A stretch of DNA of 64,000 nucleotides from an uncultured Pelagibacteraceae bacterium. GTDB lineage: Bacteria; Pseudomonadota; Alphaproteobacteria; Pelagibacterales; Pelagibacteraceae. Location: contig CACPJP010000003.1 of the NCBI GenBank assembly GCA_902634325.1, positions 1 to 64,000 on the forward strand, read 5' to 3'. This document shows, one piece after another, positions 1-10,436 of the stretch; within the stretch, counting starts at the first letter, position 1, and the number at the start of each line of letters is the position of its first letter. Below the pieces are notes generated by a model that had not been told where the DNA came from, searched no databases, and saw only the letters and a program-made list of their open reading frames with translations. Both the position numbers and the translations under genes were made by a program.

Positions 1-267
1 ATTTCCAGGCTTTGGCATAGGCATAATGTTAACCTCACCAAGAATTCTCGAAACTCTTACTGTTGGTCTTGCTCCTTTACTTAACCAATGTTTAACTCTT
101 TCAGATTCTATTTTAATTCTTTCTTTTTTTTCTTTTGGTAAAAGAGGGTTAAATGACCCAAGCTTTTCTATGAATCTTCCATCTCTTGGAAATCTACTGT
201 CGGCAACAACGATCTTGTATATTGGTCTTTTCCTTGCTCCACCCATTGATAATCTTATTCTTAACAT
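1..267 (-). CDS. rpsP: 30S ribosomal protein S16 (partial, runs off window start)
   Basis: Reverse-strand translation from ATG at 267: [44 protein letters not shown]..., typical S16; adjacent to ffh. Confidence 0.95.
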   Translation of the reverse strand, partial: MLRIRLSMGGARKRPIYKIVVADSRFPRDGRFIEKLGSFNPLLPKEKKERIKIESERVKHWLSKGARPTVRVSRILGEVNIMPMPKPGN

Positions 268-277
268 TTTGATCCTT

Positions 278-1627
278 TCATTTTAAGTTGTTTAGTAGTT
301 CATCAGGTATTTTGCCTTCTGGCATTTTTCCTTTTGACATTTTCTTCATCATCTTTGACATCATTTTGAATTGCTTTAACAATCTATTGATTGTTTGTGC
401 ATCTGTACCTGACCCCAAAGAAATTCTTTTTCGTCTAGATCCGCTGATAATATCAGGGTTCTGTCTTTCTTTTTTTGTCATAGACAAAATTATCGCTTCA
501 TTTGCTGATAAAAGTTTTTCGTCTACATTTGCATTTTGCATTTGTTCTTTTGCTTTTCCTACTCCCGGTAAAAGAGAGAGAACACCTTCCATACCTCCCA
601 TTTTTTTCATCTGTCTTATTTGCGTTAGGTAATCCTCAAAAGTAAATGCACCTTTTTTAAGATTTTCCTCTGCTGCTTTAATTTTTTCTTCATCAAGATC
701 TTGTGATGCTTTTTCAACTAAAGAAACTATGTCTCCCATCCCAAGGATCCTGTTGGCTAGTCTGTCTGGATAAAATGGCTCAAAATCATTTATTTTTTCA
801 CCAACACCTATAAATTTTATAGGTTTTCCAGTCGTTTGTTTCATGCTTAGAGCTGCACCACCTCTACCGTCTCCATCAACTCTTGTTAAAATAATACTGG
901 TTAGTTCAACAGCCTTATCAAACTCTGAAGCCAATTTAACAGCAATTTGTCCTGTTAAAGAATCTGCTACTAGTATTGTTTCTACAGGCTTAGTTTCTGC
1001 TTTAATATTTTTTATCTCCGTCATCATGTTTAGATCAATTTGAGTACGGCCAGCAGTATCAAAGATTATAACATCTGAGCCACCAAGATTTGCTGCATTA
1101 TTTGCTCTCTTGGAAATGTCTATTGGAAGTTGGTCTTTTATGATTGGAAGAACATTTAAATTATTCTTTTCACATAAAATCTTTAATTGTTCCTGTGCAG
1201 CCGGTCTATAGACGTCCAAACTAACTAGTAAAATTTTTTTCTTGAAATTTTTTTCTATATTTTTTGCAAGTTTTACTGCTGTGGTTGTTTTTCCAGATCC
1301 TTGCAGGCCAACTAACAATATAGATGCTGGGGGAACAGCTTTTAAGTTTATTTCTTCAGCTTTGCCGCCTAACACTTTGACTAATTGATCATAAACAATC
1401 TTAACTAGCATTTGTCCTGGTGAGGTAGATCGAATAATTTCTTGGCCGATAGCTTTAGGTTTAATATCTTCTATAAATTTCTTAACTACTGGTAATGCTA
1501 CGTCAGCAGCTAGTAGCGCTTGTCTAATTTCTTTTAGACCAGTCTCTACCTGGGTTTCGTTAAGCGAAGGAGCTTTCTTTAATTTATTAAATATTCCTTC
1601 TAATTTATTTGTTAAATTTTCAAACAT
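278..1627 (-). CDS. ffh: Signal recognition particle protein Ffh
   Basis: NG domain [25 protein letters not shown]-terminal Met-rich M domain. Confidence 0.97.
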   Translation of the reverse strand: MFENLTNKLEGIFNKLKKAPSLNETQVETGLKEIRQALLAADVALPVVKKFIEDIKPKAIGQEIIRSTSPGQMLVKIVYDQLVKVLGGKAEEINLKAVPPASILLVGLQGSGKTTTAVKLAKNIEKNFKKKILLVSLDVYRPAAQEQLKILCEKNNLNVLPIIKDQLPIDISKRANNAANLGGSDVIIFDTAGRTQIDLNMMTEIKNIKAETKPVETILVADSLTGQIAVKLASEFDKAVELTSIILTRVDGDGRGGAALSMKQTTGKPIKFIGVGEKINDFEPFYPDRLANRILGMGDIVSLVEKASQDLDEEKIKAAEENLKKGAFTFEDYLTQIRQMKKMGGMEGVLSLLPGVGKAKEQMQNANVDEKLLSANEAIILSMTKKERQNPDIISGSRRKRISLGSGTDAQTINRLLKQFKMMSKMMKKMSKGKMPEGKIPDELLNNLK

Positions 1628-1648
1628 TTTTCATTTATTCAACACCAA

Positions 1649-1738
1649 TCGCACTAGTGGGCGAACCCTCGCTGACTAGTGTCGATCCCTTTATTTCTAA
1701 AGGCACCGCAAAAACTTGTGTATTTGCGGAAAGTGCGA
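1649..1738 (-). ncRNA. Candidate structured RNA / ffh leader (three hairpins with a closing stem)
   Basis: Closing stem TCGCAC(1649-1654)/GTGCGA(1733-1738); hairpins CACTAGT..GCGA-accc-TCGC..ACTAGTG (1652-1681), CCTTTA-tttc-TAAAGG (1688-1703; GAAA loop on minus strand), CCGCAAA-N10-TTTGCGG (1706-1729). Confidence 0.6.
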
Positions 1739-1791
1739 GGAAAGTACAGTTTGGGGTTTTAAAAGTCAATGAATAATTATACTAATCATTT

Positions 1792-2610
1792 ATGGCAACG
1801 ATTAACGCTTATAAAATGGATGGATTGGGTAATGATTTTGTCATTATCGATAGAAGAAAAAATTATATTGATTTAACAAAAGAAAAAATTATTGAATTAA
1901 AAAGCAGAACTAATATTGGCTTTGATCAAATAATCTTTATCGAAAAAGAAAAAGAAAATTCTTTTCCAATAACAATTTTTAACTCTGATGGAGGTGAAAT
2001 AAGTGCATGTGGAAATGGATCTAGATGTGTAGCTTATCTTTTGGGTAAAAATTTAAATACTAAAGAAATTAGATTAAAAACAAACAATCGACTGCTAAAT
2101 GCAAAAATAGTAGGAAATTTACAGGTAGAACTTGAAATGGGAAAACCTTTATTTAGCTTTGAAGATATTCCGTTATCAAAAACAATAAATCCCGCTGATA
2201 TAACTTTAGAAATAAATAACAAAAAATTTACTGGTGGATTTTGTGTAAACGTGGGAAATCCACACATAATCTTTTTTGTTAAAAATTGTTTTGAGCATGA
2301 TTTAAAAACGATAGGTCCAAAAATTGAAAACCACGATCTATTTCCAGAAAAAACCAATGTAACAATGGCTCAGGTTATAGATGAAAACAATATAACTGTT
2401 AATGTTTGGGAAAGAGGTGCTGGACTAACTAAAGCCTGCGGGACAGCAGCTTGTGCAACAGCCGTTGCCGCATTAAAGAATAAATTAGCTAGTGATAAAG
2501 TAGATATAAAATTTAAGGAAGGGTCTTTAAATATAAAAATAGATAAAGCAGATAATATATTTATGACTGGTCCTGTCTCAGATGTTAAAAAGATTGAATT
2601 AGAAATATAA
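1792..2610 (+). CDS. dapF: Diaminopimelate epimerase
   Basis: KMDGLGNDFVIID start, ACGNGSRC and ACGTAAC active-site cysteine motifs. Confidence 0.96.
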   Translation: MATINAYKMDGLGNDFVIIDRRKNYIDLTKEKIIELKSRTNIGFDQIIFIEKEKENSFPITIFNSDGGEISACGNGSRCVAYLLGKNLNTKEIRLKTNNRLLNAKIVGNLQVELEMGKPLFSFEDIPLSKTINPADITLEINNKKFTGGFCVNVGNPHIIFFVKNCFEHDLKTIGPKIENHDLFPEKTNVTMAQVIDENNITVNVWERGAGLTKACGTAACATAVAALKNKLASDKVDIKFKEGSLNIKIDKADNIFMTGPVSDVKKIELEI

Positions 2611-3485
2611 TGAAGTTCTTTGAAAATTTTAAATTTAACAATTTATTTAGTAAAAAAAAAATAGATGAAAGCTTACTAGATAAATTTGAAGAACTACTTA
2701 TTGAGTCTGATGTAGGTACACAAATAGCATCAGATCTTAAAGAGAAATTTAAAAAAGAAAAAATAGGAAAAGAAATTAAAGATGAAAAAGAAATATTTGA
2801 TTTTCTTGGGGAACAAATATCTAAAATACTTAGTCCTTATGAAAAAAAACTTGGTAATCTTTACAAGACCTCTCCTTCTATTATAGTTGTAGCGGGAGTA
2901 AACGGTGTGGGAAAGACAACAACAATAGGAAAGCTAGGAAAATTATTTAAAAATAACGGAAAAAAAATAGTCTTTGGTGCTGCCGATACTTTTAGAGCGG
3001 CTGCTATTGACCAACTAGAAATTTGGTCCAAGAAAATTGGTGCTGATTTTGTAAAGTCAGACTTAGGAACTGATCCAGCATCTGTTGGATACAAAACTGC
3101 AAAATTTGCCGAGGAAAACAAATCAGATATAGCCTTTATTGACACTGCAGGAAGATTACAAAATAAAAAAAATCTTATGGAGGAATATAAAAAAATATTT
3201 ACTGTTCTTAAAAAAATAAATCCAGAATATCCTCATGAAACTATTTTGGTTTTAGATGCCACAACAGGTCAAAACGCCTTAAATCAAGTTGAAGAATTTA
3301 AAAAAATCTCTGATCTAACTGGTTTGATAATAACCAAATTAGATACAACAGCAAAAGGAGGAATATTATTGGCTATATGTAAAAAATTTGGTTTACCTAT
3401 AGTTGCGGTTGGCATGGGAGAAAAGGAAAGTGATTTACATTCTTTTAGTTCAAACCAATTTTCTAAAATGTTAGTTGAAAATTAA
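2610..3485 (+). CDS. ftsY: Signal recognition particle receptor FtsY
   Basis: SRP GTPase NG domain: GVNGVGKTTTIGKLG, DTFRAAAIDQL, DTAGRLQNKKNLMEE. Confidence 0.96.
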   Translation: MKFFENFKFNNLFSKKKIDESLLDKFEELLIESDVGTQIASDLKEKFKKEKIGKEIKDEKEIFDFLGEQISKILSPYEKKLGNLYKTSPSIIVVAGVNGVGKTTTIGKLGKLFKNNGKKIVFGAADTFRAAAIDQLEIWSKKIGADFVKSDLGTDPASVGYKTAKFAEENKSDIAFIDTAGRLQNKKNLMEEYKKIFTVLKKINPEYPHETILVLDATTGQNALNQVEEFKKISDLTGLIITKLDTTAKGGILLAICKKFGLPIVAVGMGEKESDLHSFSSNQFSKMLVEN

Positions 3486-3487
3486 AA

Positions 3488-3958
3488 ATGAAAATATCAA
3501 AAAATATAGAACCAATTGCATCAGGAATATCGGCAGCATTAGTTATAGGAGTTCTTGCATTTTTAACTTTAAGAACGTCTGCTGGGGTATGGCTAATGTT
3601 TTCTTTTGGAGCGACTGTTTTTATAGTTTTTGTTCTTTATAGTTTAGAAACAGCGCAGCCAAAAAGTATTTTTTTTGGACATTTAGTCTCCGTCCTAGTT
3701 GGAATTGTTTTTAATGAAACAATTGGATTTTCTTTTTACTCGCTAGGTTTATCAGTTGGTGTGGCTGTGGCATTAATGGTTTATCTAAAAGTAATGCACC
3801 CGCCTGCTGCTTCTAATCCTTTGGTAGTTTTATTTACGGATGTATCTTTTGACTTTGTTTTATTTCCAGTTATTACTGGCACGATTGTAATAATTTTGAT
3901 GTCTGTTTTTATAAATAAAATTATTTTAAAGCGAAATTATCCCACGAAGTGGTTTTAA
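3488..3958 (+). CDS. HPP family membrane protein
   Basis: Multi-TM protein with HPPAASNPL motif typical of the HPP family. Confidence 0.75.
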   Translation: MKISKNIEPIASGISAALVIGVLAFLTLRTSAGVWLMFSFGATVFIVFVLYSLETAQPKSIFFGHLVSVLVGIVFNETIGFSFYSLGLSVGVAVALMVYLKVMHPPAASNPLVVLFTDVSFDFVLFPVITGTIVIILMSVFINKIILKRNYPTKWF

Positions 3959-3960
3959 AA

Positions 3961-4773
3961 TTAAATAGATTTAAAAAAATTATCTAAAGTTTCTAAAAGA
4001 TCTTCATTATAATCCATCATGTGATCATCATTATCTGGAAAATAAGAAAATTTTGGTTCATTAGCTTTTTGAAAAACTTCTTTTCCCATATGAAAAGGAA
4101 CTATTTTATCTTTTTTTCCATGCATAACTAAAATAGGACTATTTACATTTTTTAATTTTTTTATAGTTTCATACTTGTCCTTCAGTAAAAGGGAAACGGG
4201 TAAGTAGGGGTAGTAAAATTTTCCTGCATCAATCATTGACGTAAATGGCGATTCTAAAATAATTCCAGCAAACTTTTTATTTTGTGCAACTTCAATTGAA
4301 ACTCCAGTTCCCAAAGATTCTCCATAAATTATAATTTGATCCTCCCTGATCTTCTGTTTTGTTAGCCAACTTAGTGTACTTTGGGCATCCTCGTACAAAC
4401 CTATCTCAGTAGGCTTTCCTTTGTTTCCGCTAAAACCTCTGTAAGCAACAATCAAAAAATTAATATCAAAATCTTTGATCAAATTAAGCTTGTAAATCCT
4501 ATTTCTTAAGTCACCAGCATTTCCATGAAAAAAAACTAAGGTTTTTTTGTTATTAAGATCCTTTTTATGGAACCATCCTTTTAGATTATTTCCATTCAAT
4601 ACTGGTATAAAAACTTCTTCATAAGAAAAATTTGCTTGGTCAGTGGAATAGTTGTTTTCGAATGGATGATAAAGAAGATTTCGTTGATAAAAAAACACAA
4701 AAACCAATATCAGCAAATAACATAGAATAATTGCTGTAATTGCTGTGAACATATATTTAATTTTTTTTTGCAA
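3961..4773 (-). CDS. Alpha/beta hydrolase (BEM46-like, N-terminal TM anchor)
   Basis: FFHGNAGDLRNR, GESLGTGVSIEVA nucleophile elbow, HGKKDKIVP. Confidence 0.85.
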   Translation of the reverse strand: MQKKIKYMFTAITAIILCYLLILVFVFFYQRNLLYHPFENNYSTDQANFSYEEVFIPVLNGNNLKGWFHKKDLNNKKTLVFFHGNAGDLRNRIYKLNLIKDFDINFLIVAYRGFSGNKGKPTEIGLYEDAQSTLSWLTKQKIREDQIIIYGESLGTGVSIEVAQNKKFAGIILESPFTSMIDAGKFYYPYLPVSLLLKDKYETIKKLKNVNSPILVMHGKKDKIVPFHMGKEVFQKANEPKFSYFPDNDDHMMDYNEDLLETLDNFFKSI

Positions 4774-5659
4774 GATAAATACCGATAAAAACTAAAAAGG
4801 CTCCTATTAAATGATAATATTCCAAAGTTTCACTAAAAAATACTAACCCATAAAAAGCACCATAAACAGTAAATAAATACAATGTAAGTCCAGTTATTGA
4901 TGCACCCAAATATTTTTGAACTTTAGCATAAAGAGTAAAAGCAATTATTGCAGGAGATATTGCAGCAAAAATTACCCAAAAAAGGAAGTTTAAATCAAAG
5001 ACTGTACTCTGTCTTTGAAATTCCTCTAATAAATAAAAAGGAAATAGTGATATTGATCCAAACATTGCGATCAAAACAAATCTGGTTAATAAATCAAATT
5101 TTGATTTCCAATTTAATAAATAAACAGAGTAAAGAGCCCAGCTTATTGCAGCTCCTAACATCCAAATATCTCCCACAGTAAATTCTAGACTTGATAAAAT
5201 TGAGGAATCCCCTTTTGAAATGATTGAAAAAACTCCAAATAAACAAAGGACTAACCCAAGAATTTGTATTAAATTTATTTTTTCTTTGTAAATAAGGCTA
5301 GATAATAAAATTATAAATATTGGTGAAGAAGTATATATCACTGCCATATTTACTACTGTGGTAGTTTGACCAGCTATAAATGGAAATGCCCCACATATTC
5401 CACAACCAGTAAGACCCAAAAAGAAAAGTTTATAGAACTCACCTTTAAAATTTTTTATCTTTTTTAATATAGGTTTGTAAAAAAAAGGTATGAGCAAAAG
5501 AAACACTGTTGTCCATCGCCAAAAAGCCAAAGAAATTGGCGGAACAAATTCAACACCGCCTCTAGCAACTATTAAGTTACTAGCCATAAATACTGGTTGT
5601 AAAAATAATAGAAAATAGGGAAAAAATAAATTTTTATTTTTTTTCGAAGAAGGCTTCAT
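4757..5659 (-). CDS. EamA/DMT family transporter
   Basis: About ten hydrophobic segments, duplicated EamA-like layout. Confidence 0.85.
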   Translation of the reverse strand: MKPSSKKNKNLFFPYFLLFLQPVFMASNLIVARGGVEFVPPISLAFWRWTTVFLLLIPFFYKPILKKIKNFKGEFYKLFFLGLTGCGICGAFPFIAGQTTTVVNMAVIYTSSPIFIILLSSLIYKEKINLIQILGLVLCLFGVFSIISKGDSSILSSLEFTVGDIWMLGAAISWALYSVYLLNWKSKFDLLTRFVLIAMFGSISLFPFYLLEEFQRQSTVFDLNFLFWVIFAAISPAIIAFTLYAKVQKYLGASITGLTLYLFTVYGAFYGLVFFSETLEYYHLIGAFLVFIGIYLAKKN

Positions 5660-5813
5660 AAAGCATCATACAAATTACTAAGCCCATAAGGATATAAACT
5701 GGAAGAACGTCTTTAAAACCGATCATCATTGATCTTGTTAAAGTTGTGGCTAATCCAATTAAGAAGGCTATTGCCAAACCACATCCTATTAGTGTTGTTA
5801 TTCTATTCATCAT
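5634..5813 (-). CDS. Small two-TM membrane protein, function unknown
   Basis: ORF with likely start MMNRITTLIG inside the listed ORF; two hydrophobic helices; overlaps the amidase end. Confidence 0.5.
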   Translation of the reverse strand: MMNRITTLIGCGLAIAFLIGLATTLTRSMMIGFKDVLPVYILMGLVICMMLYEAFFEKK

Positions 5814-7137
5814 CCTTGCAATTTTTTTCCAACCAATTGGCAACTCCCAAAAATCTTAGATCGTCAAGCTTGTTACCAACCAATTGAACACCTAATGGTA
5901 GGTTATTTTCTCCTGTAAGTAAAGGTAACGAAATTGATGGAAGACCCATGTAAGTCCAGATTGTGCAAAACTCCGGACTCCCCGTAAATTTTAATCCTTT
6001 ATCAGCTACACCAGTTGACGATGGTGTAATTACACCATGATAATCCTCAAAAACTTCACTGTAGGATCTATAGCTTTGTTCCATAAAATCTTTTGCTTCG
6101 GTGTATTGATTTGCAGAATACTTAAGACCGCGCTCAATAGCTTCAACAAGTTTTTTTCCAAGTTTATTTTTAGAATTCTTATAATATTTTTGAAAACTAT
6201 TTGCCATGTCAGTTTCATGAACTACCTGATGATGTTTATGAATATCTCTAAAATAAGATGGTTCATCAAAAACTTCTATATATTTTTTTAACTTCTTCAT
6301 CAAAAATTGGAAAGCTTTTTGTGATTCTTTGTCTATATTTTTCCAATTTGAAGTTTTGTAAAATATAAATTTAGGATCAAAATGTGGTCCTTTTCTACAT
6401 TCCTCTAACATTTTATCAGCAGAATAATGAACGGTATCTTTGTCATATAAATCTTTTTTGATAAGACATTGAGATAGAAGAGCTACATCTTCAACTTTTT
6501 TTCCAAATACTCCAACCTGATCGAGTTTTGCTGATTGTCTTAGAATGCCATTCCTTGATATTAAACCAAAAGACGGCTTGTAACCCACTACACCACAATA
6601 AGAAGCTGGTCTAATTACTGAGCCTTTTGTCTGGGTTCCAACAGATAAAGGTGTCATGTGTGCTGCAACTGCTGCTGCTGAGCCACTTGATGACCCCCCT
6701 GGAGTTCTTGATTTATCATGCGGATTAGTAGTTTTACCCGGATCGAAATATGCAAACTCAGTGGTAACTGTTTTCCCCATTATGATTGCTCCAGAAATTT
6801 TTAAAAGATTAACCACTTCAGCATCTGCGCTTTCGGACATTCCTTTTCTTAAAACTGTTCCACATTCTGTTGGCATATCTTGGGTTCCGATAATATCTTT
6901 TATTCCAATAGGTAAACCATGAAGTGGTCCCATTGGTTTTCCAGATTTCCTGTATTCATCTTTTTCTTCAGCTTTTTCTAATAAAAGTTTTTTATCTAAA
7001 AAGGCCCAGGCTTTTACATCCTTTTCGAACTTGTCCACCCTTTTAAGATATTGTTTACAGACATCCACACATGAAATTTCGCCACTTTTTAATTTTTCAA
7101 CTATCTCAACACCTGAAATTGAAAGAATATTGCTCAT
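5803..7137 (-). CDS. Amidase (amidase signature family)
   Basis: GPLHGLPIGIKD, PGGSSSGSAAAVAA signature, Ser-cisSer-Lys family features. Confidence 0.93.
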   Translation of the reverse strand: MSNILSISGVEIVEKLKSGEISCVDVCKQYLKRVDKFEKDVKAWAFLDKKLLLEKAEEKDEYRKSGKPMGPLHGLPIGIKDIIGTQDMPTECGTVLRKGMSESADAEVVNLLKISGAIIMGKTVTTEFAYFDPGKTTNPHDKSRTPGGSSSGSAAAVAAHMTPLSVGTQTKGSVIRPASYCGVVGYKPSFGLISRNGILRQSAKLDQVGVFGKKVEDVALLSQCLIKKDLYDKDTVHYSADKMLEECRKGPHFDPKFIFYKTSNWKNIDKESQKAFQFLMKKLKKYIEVFDEPSYFRDIHKHHQVVHETDMANSFQKYYKNSKNKLGKKLVEAIERGLKYSANQYTEAKDFMEQSYRSYSEVFEDYHGVITPSSTGVADKGLKFTGSPEFCTIWTYMGLPSISLPLLTGENNLPLGVQLVGNKLDDLRFLGVANWLEKNCKDDE

Positions 7138-7147
7138 CGTTTATTTA

Positions 7148-8509
7148 TTAGTTAGCAAATAATGCTTCGGGTAACCAAAGTGCTATTCCAGGAAACATAT
7201 ACATTAAAAACATAGCAAAAATAACAATTAATAAAAACGGCATAATACCTTTAAAGATATCAAGCAGTTCAACATTTTTGGATTGCACACCTTTCAAATA
7301 ATATGCGGACATGGCCATCGGTGGTGTTAAAAATGAAGTTTGTAAATTTAGTGCAATTAACATTGCAAAGAAATATGGATTAACCCCAAAAAACTCAACT
7401 AATGGTAAGAATATTGGAACAAATATAATTAAAATTTCAGTCCACTCAAGAGGCCAGCCCAATAAAAAGATAATTATTTGGGTAATAACCAAAAATTGCC
7501 AAGGCTGTAGATTCATAGCCTTAAAGAAATGCTCGAATACTTCGTGGCCACCTAAGTAAGAAAAGACCGATGCAAACGTCCATGATCCTACAAAAAGCCA
7601 CATGATCATCGCAGTAGTTTTTGCAGTTAAAAATACCGACTCTTTAAAATTTTTCCACTTTAAGGTTCTATAAAAAACTGAAAGTATAATAGCTCCAAAA
7701 GCACCCACAGCGGCGGCTTCTGCAGGTGTTGCTAAACCAGCCAAAATTGTTCCAAGAACAAGAATGATTAAAGAGAATAATGGAAGAAACGAAACCATAA
7801 CTTCTCGAATAATTTCAGATCTTGGGGGTATATCTTCTTCTTTTGGTTTTGGAGCTAAATGAGGTTTAAAATAAGCCAAAATTACAACATAGATAATGTA
7901 AAGGCCCGCTAACATTAAACCTGGAAAGATAGCAGCAGCAAATAATCTTAATGGTGATAATTGGGCTATAACGGCATAAACAATTAACATAATGCTTGGT
8001 GGAATTAAAATACCAAGGCAGCCACCAGAACATATTACTCCTGATGCAAACTTTTTATCATACCCGGCCTTAATCATCGCTGGCCAAGCTAATAACCCCA
8101 TTAAAGTTACTACGGCACCAATTATACCTGTTGCTGTTGAAAATAATGCGCAGGTTACTAAAGCAGCAACTGCCATTGAAGCAGGTAATTTATGAGAGGC
8201 AAGCCTAATTGCAAAAAATAAACGTGAAACTATACCAGCACGTTCAACTAAGTAGCCCATAAATAAAAATAATGGCACTGCCGTTAACACATTATTGTCC
8301 ATTATTGTATAAGTATTAGAAACTAACAGTGTAAAAATTCTATTATCAAACAGATGCTCCATCTGTGAAGGGTCGTAATAAGCGTAATAACCAAAACCCA
8401 CTCCCATTGCCAACAGTGTGAATGCAATTGGAAATCCTAAAAGAACAGCAAAAAGAAAAACTCCCATCATCATTATTGCAATTTCAGGATTTGTTAAGCT
8501 AAATAACAT
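7148..8509 (-). CDS. TRAP transporter large permease (DctM family)
   Basis: Long multi-TM protein, GGCLGILIPPSIMLIVYA motif. Confidence 0.93.
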   Translation of the reverse strand: MLFSLTNPEIAIMMMGVFLFAVLLGFPIAFTLLAMGVGFGYYAYYDPSQMEHLFDNRIFTLLVSNTYTIMDNNVLTAVPLFLFMGYLVERAGIVSRLFFAIRLASHKLPASMAVAALVTCALFSTATGIIGAVVTLMGLLAWPAMIKAGYDKKFASGVICSGGCLGILIPPSIMLIVYAVIAQLSPLRLFAAAIFPGLMLAGLYIIYVVILAYFKPHLAPKPKEEDIPPRSEIIREVMVSFLPLFSLIILVLGTILAGLATPAEAAAVGAFGAIILSVFYRTLKWKNFKESVFLTAKTTAMIMWLFVGSWTFASVFSYLGGHEVFEHFFKAMNLQPWQFLVITQIIIFLLGWPLEWTEILIIFVPIFLPLVEFFGVNPYFFAMLIALNLQTSFLTPPMAMSAYYLKGVQSKNVELLDIFKGIMPFLLIVIFAMFLMYMFPGIALWLPEALFAN

Positions 8510-9083
8510 CTGTTTCGTCCTCTTTTTGAGATTTTCTCATTAAAATCTTTTCTGTTTCTTCTGCACTAACCATTCTGGCTGGCCAATGACCTACCTTAAT
8601 ACAAATTATACATCTAAAAACTTCGCTTATACCTTGGATGACTAAAGACACGCCTGCTAGAGGGATAAAAGATTTGGCCATATAAATATTAATTTGTGCA
8701 GGACTATTCCAACTAGTTTCTTTTATTTTCCAAGCTAAAGCCGCATACTCGTAACCATAAAAAACCAATGCAATAATACCAGGAAAGAAAAAAATAAAAT
8801 AAAGAATTAAATCAATCCAAGCTTGGGTACGTGGTTTAAAAAGTCTATAGATTACATCTCCCCTCACATGAGCTTCTGTAGATAAAGTATATGCAGCCGC
8901 CATCATAAAAATTCCTGCATACATTTGTAAACTAAAATCAAAATTCCAAAGTGTTGGAGCATTGAAGGCATAGGCCATAATAACTTCATAACAAGTTCCG
9001 CCCATAAGTATAACTATGCACCAAGAAAATGCTTTACCTAGTGAAGTGCTTAATGTATCTGCAAAGTGTATGTATACCCTCAT
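8499..9083 (-). CDS. TRAP transporter small permease (DctQ family)
   Basis: Four-TM protein adjacent to DctM, HVRGDVIYR motif. Confidence 0.88.
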   Translation of the reverse strand: MRVYIHFADTLSTSLGKAFSWCIVILMGGTCYEVIMAYAFNAPTLWNFDFSLQMYAGIFMMAAAYTLSTEAHVRGDVIYRLFKPRTQAWIDLILYFIFFFPGIIALVFYGYEYAALAWKIKETSWNSPAQINIYMAKSFIPLAGVSLVIQGISEVFRCIICIKVGHWPARMVSAEETEKILMRKSQKEDETDVI

Positions 9084-9130
9084 TGTATCTGAAAATTAGG
9101 TTAGTCTAATTCCTTTTGAATTGCCATAAA

Positions 9131-9155
9131 AAAGGGGGCTACGAGAGCCCCCTTT
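9131..9155 (-). terminator. Intrinsic terminator/attenuator between dctP-like and dctQ-like genes
   Basis: Perfect 10-bp stem AAAGGGGGCT-acgag-AGCCCCCTTT with a T run downstream on the minus strand. Confidence 0.85.
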
Positions 9156-9171
9156 AATTTTTTAAAATCTA

Positions 9172-10329
9172 TTAAATTTTAACTTTTGCTAAATTACCGA
9201 ACTCATTTTCATAAGCTAGTCTGTAATTAGGCTGATTCATCAACAAGTACTTCATTACTTTCTTAGCGTAAGCCTTTTGTGAGTTTACAACTTTCTTAAA
9301 GAAAGGATCTTTTTTATTGAAATCTCCAATAACTTTATCCCATCCTTTTAGTTGTTGAGCCAAAATTTCATCTGAAGTTTGATAAACATTTACTTTGTGT
9401 TTGTTCATCAACTTAGATAAATCATCTGAGTATCTCACTAGTGCTTTGAAGTAGTTGTCTGTATTCGCAGCATAAGCAGCATTTTTCAGAATAGCCTGGT
9501 GTTTAGGATCTAATCCGTTAAATGTCTTCTTATTAATTGGAATTTCAAACATCTCTTGGGATTGGTGAAAGCTACCTAAGTGATAATGCTTAGATACATC
9601 TTGCATACCAAACTGTGAGTCTGAAGTTGGGTTGTTAAATTCCGCGGCTTCAATCAAACCTGTTTTCATAGCAGGCTGAATTTCTCCGCCCGGAAGCTGT
9701 CTTACAACCATTCCCATTGCTGTTAAAACGTTAGTCGCAAGACCAACCGTTCTATACTTCATACCTTTAACATCAGACACTTTAGTTACGTTCTTTTTGA
9801 ACCAACCAAATGGCTGAGCAGGCATTGGCATATGAAAGAAACCTATATAGTTAAAGCCAACCTTTGAGACTACTTCTTCATATAGTTTTCTTCCTCCGCC
9901 GTACTCCATCCATCCCATAACTTCTTGGGATGACATTCCGTACGAAGGACCAGTACCAAACAATGATGCTGCTGGATTTTTTCCGTACCAGTAAGCAGTT
10001 ACCCAGTGTCCCATATCTAGAACTCCAGAACTTACTGCCTGACCAATTTCAGATGTTTTAACAACTGCACCAACTGGCTGAAGATCAATCTTCAGTTCTC
10101 CACCTGACATGTCGCTAACCATCTTTACATAGTCGCCTGCCATTTCGAAGAATATATTAGCTCCTGATGGCCAAGCTGCTTGCATCTTTAAAGTTTTAGG
10201 AGCACCAAACGCTACATTCGGCATTGCAATAGTTGCTGCCGCTGCTGCACCAGTTGCTGCTGCTGCTTTAAAGAACTTACGTCTAGAAGGAGTTTTAACT
10301 CTCTTCAACGTTTTTTCTTTCTTAGACAT
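9172..10329 (-). CDS. TRAP transporter substrate-binding protein (DctP family, Tat signal)
   Basis: SRRKFFKAAAATGAAAAATIAMPNVAFGAP twin-arginine signal; TRAP SBP sequence. Confidence 0.92.
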   Translation of the reverse strand: MSKKEKTLKRVKTPSRRKFFKAAAATGAAAAATIAMPNVAFGAPKTLKMQAAWPSGANIFFEMAGDYVKMVSDMSGGELKIDLQPVGAVVKTSEIGQAVSSGVLDMGHWVTAYWYGKNPAASLFGTGPSYGMSSQEVMGWMEYGGGRKLYEEVVSKVGFNYIGFFHMPMPAQPFGWFKKNVTKVSDVKGMKYRTVGLATNVLTAMGMVVRQLPGGEIQPAMKTGLIEAAEFNNPTSDSQFGMQDVSKHYHLGSFHQSQEMFEIPINKKTFNGLDPKHQAILKNAAYAANTDNYFKALVRYSDDLSKLMNKHKVNVYQTSDEILAQQLKGWDKVIGDFNKKDPFFKKVVNSQKAYAKKVMKYLLMNQPNYRLAYENEFGNLAKVKI

Positions 10330-10436
10330 TATTGTCCCCCTTAGTTAATTAACTAGTTGTTTTATTTAAACACAAATGATGCAGGGAGTCTCGCTGATTA
10401 GAAACAAATTTTTGATAGATTCAATTTTAAATTGTA

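Noticed and set aside
26-632. Plus-strand ORFs 26..286 and 288..632
   Set aside because: Antisense to clear rpsP and ffh coding sequence; low-complexity translations typical of shadow ORFs. The same applies to other listed antisense ORFs such as 843..1043+, 2034..2357-, 2861..3145-, 13296..13520+, 44223..44669-, 53937..54272+, 60308..60787+ and 63080..63406-.
1649-1738. Interpretation as SRP 4.5S RNA (ffs), tmRNA or RNase P RNA
   Set aside because: No GGAAGGAAGCAGCC-like domain IV motif, no tmRNA acceptor/tag features, and far too short for RNase P RNA; retained only as an unassigned structured element
3934-3960. CCAC-gaa-GTGG-TTTT at the end of the HPP gene as a terminator
   Set aside because: Only 4 bp stem and lies within the coding sequence; too weak
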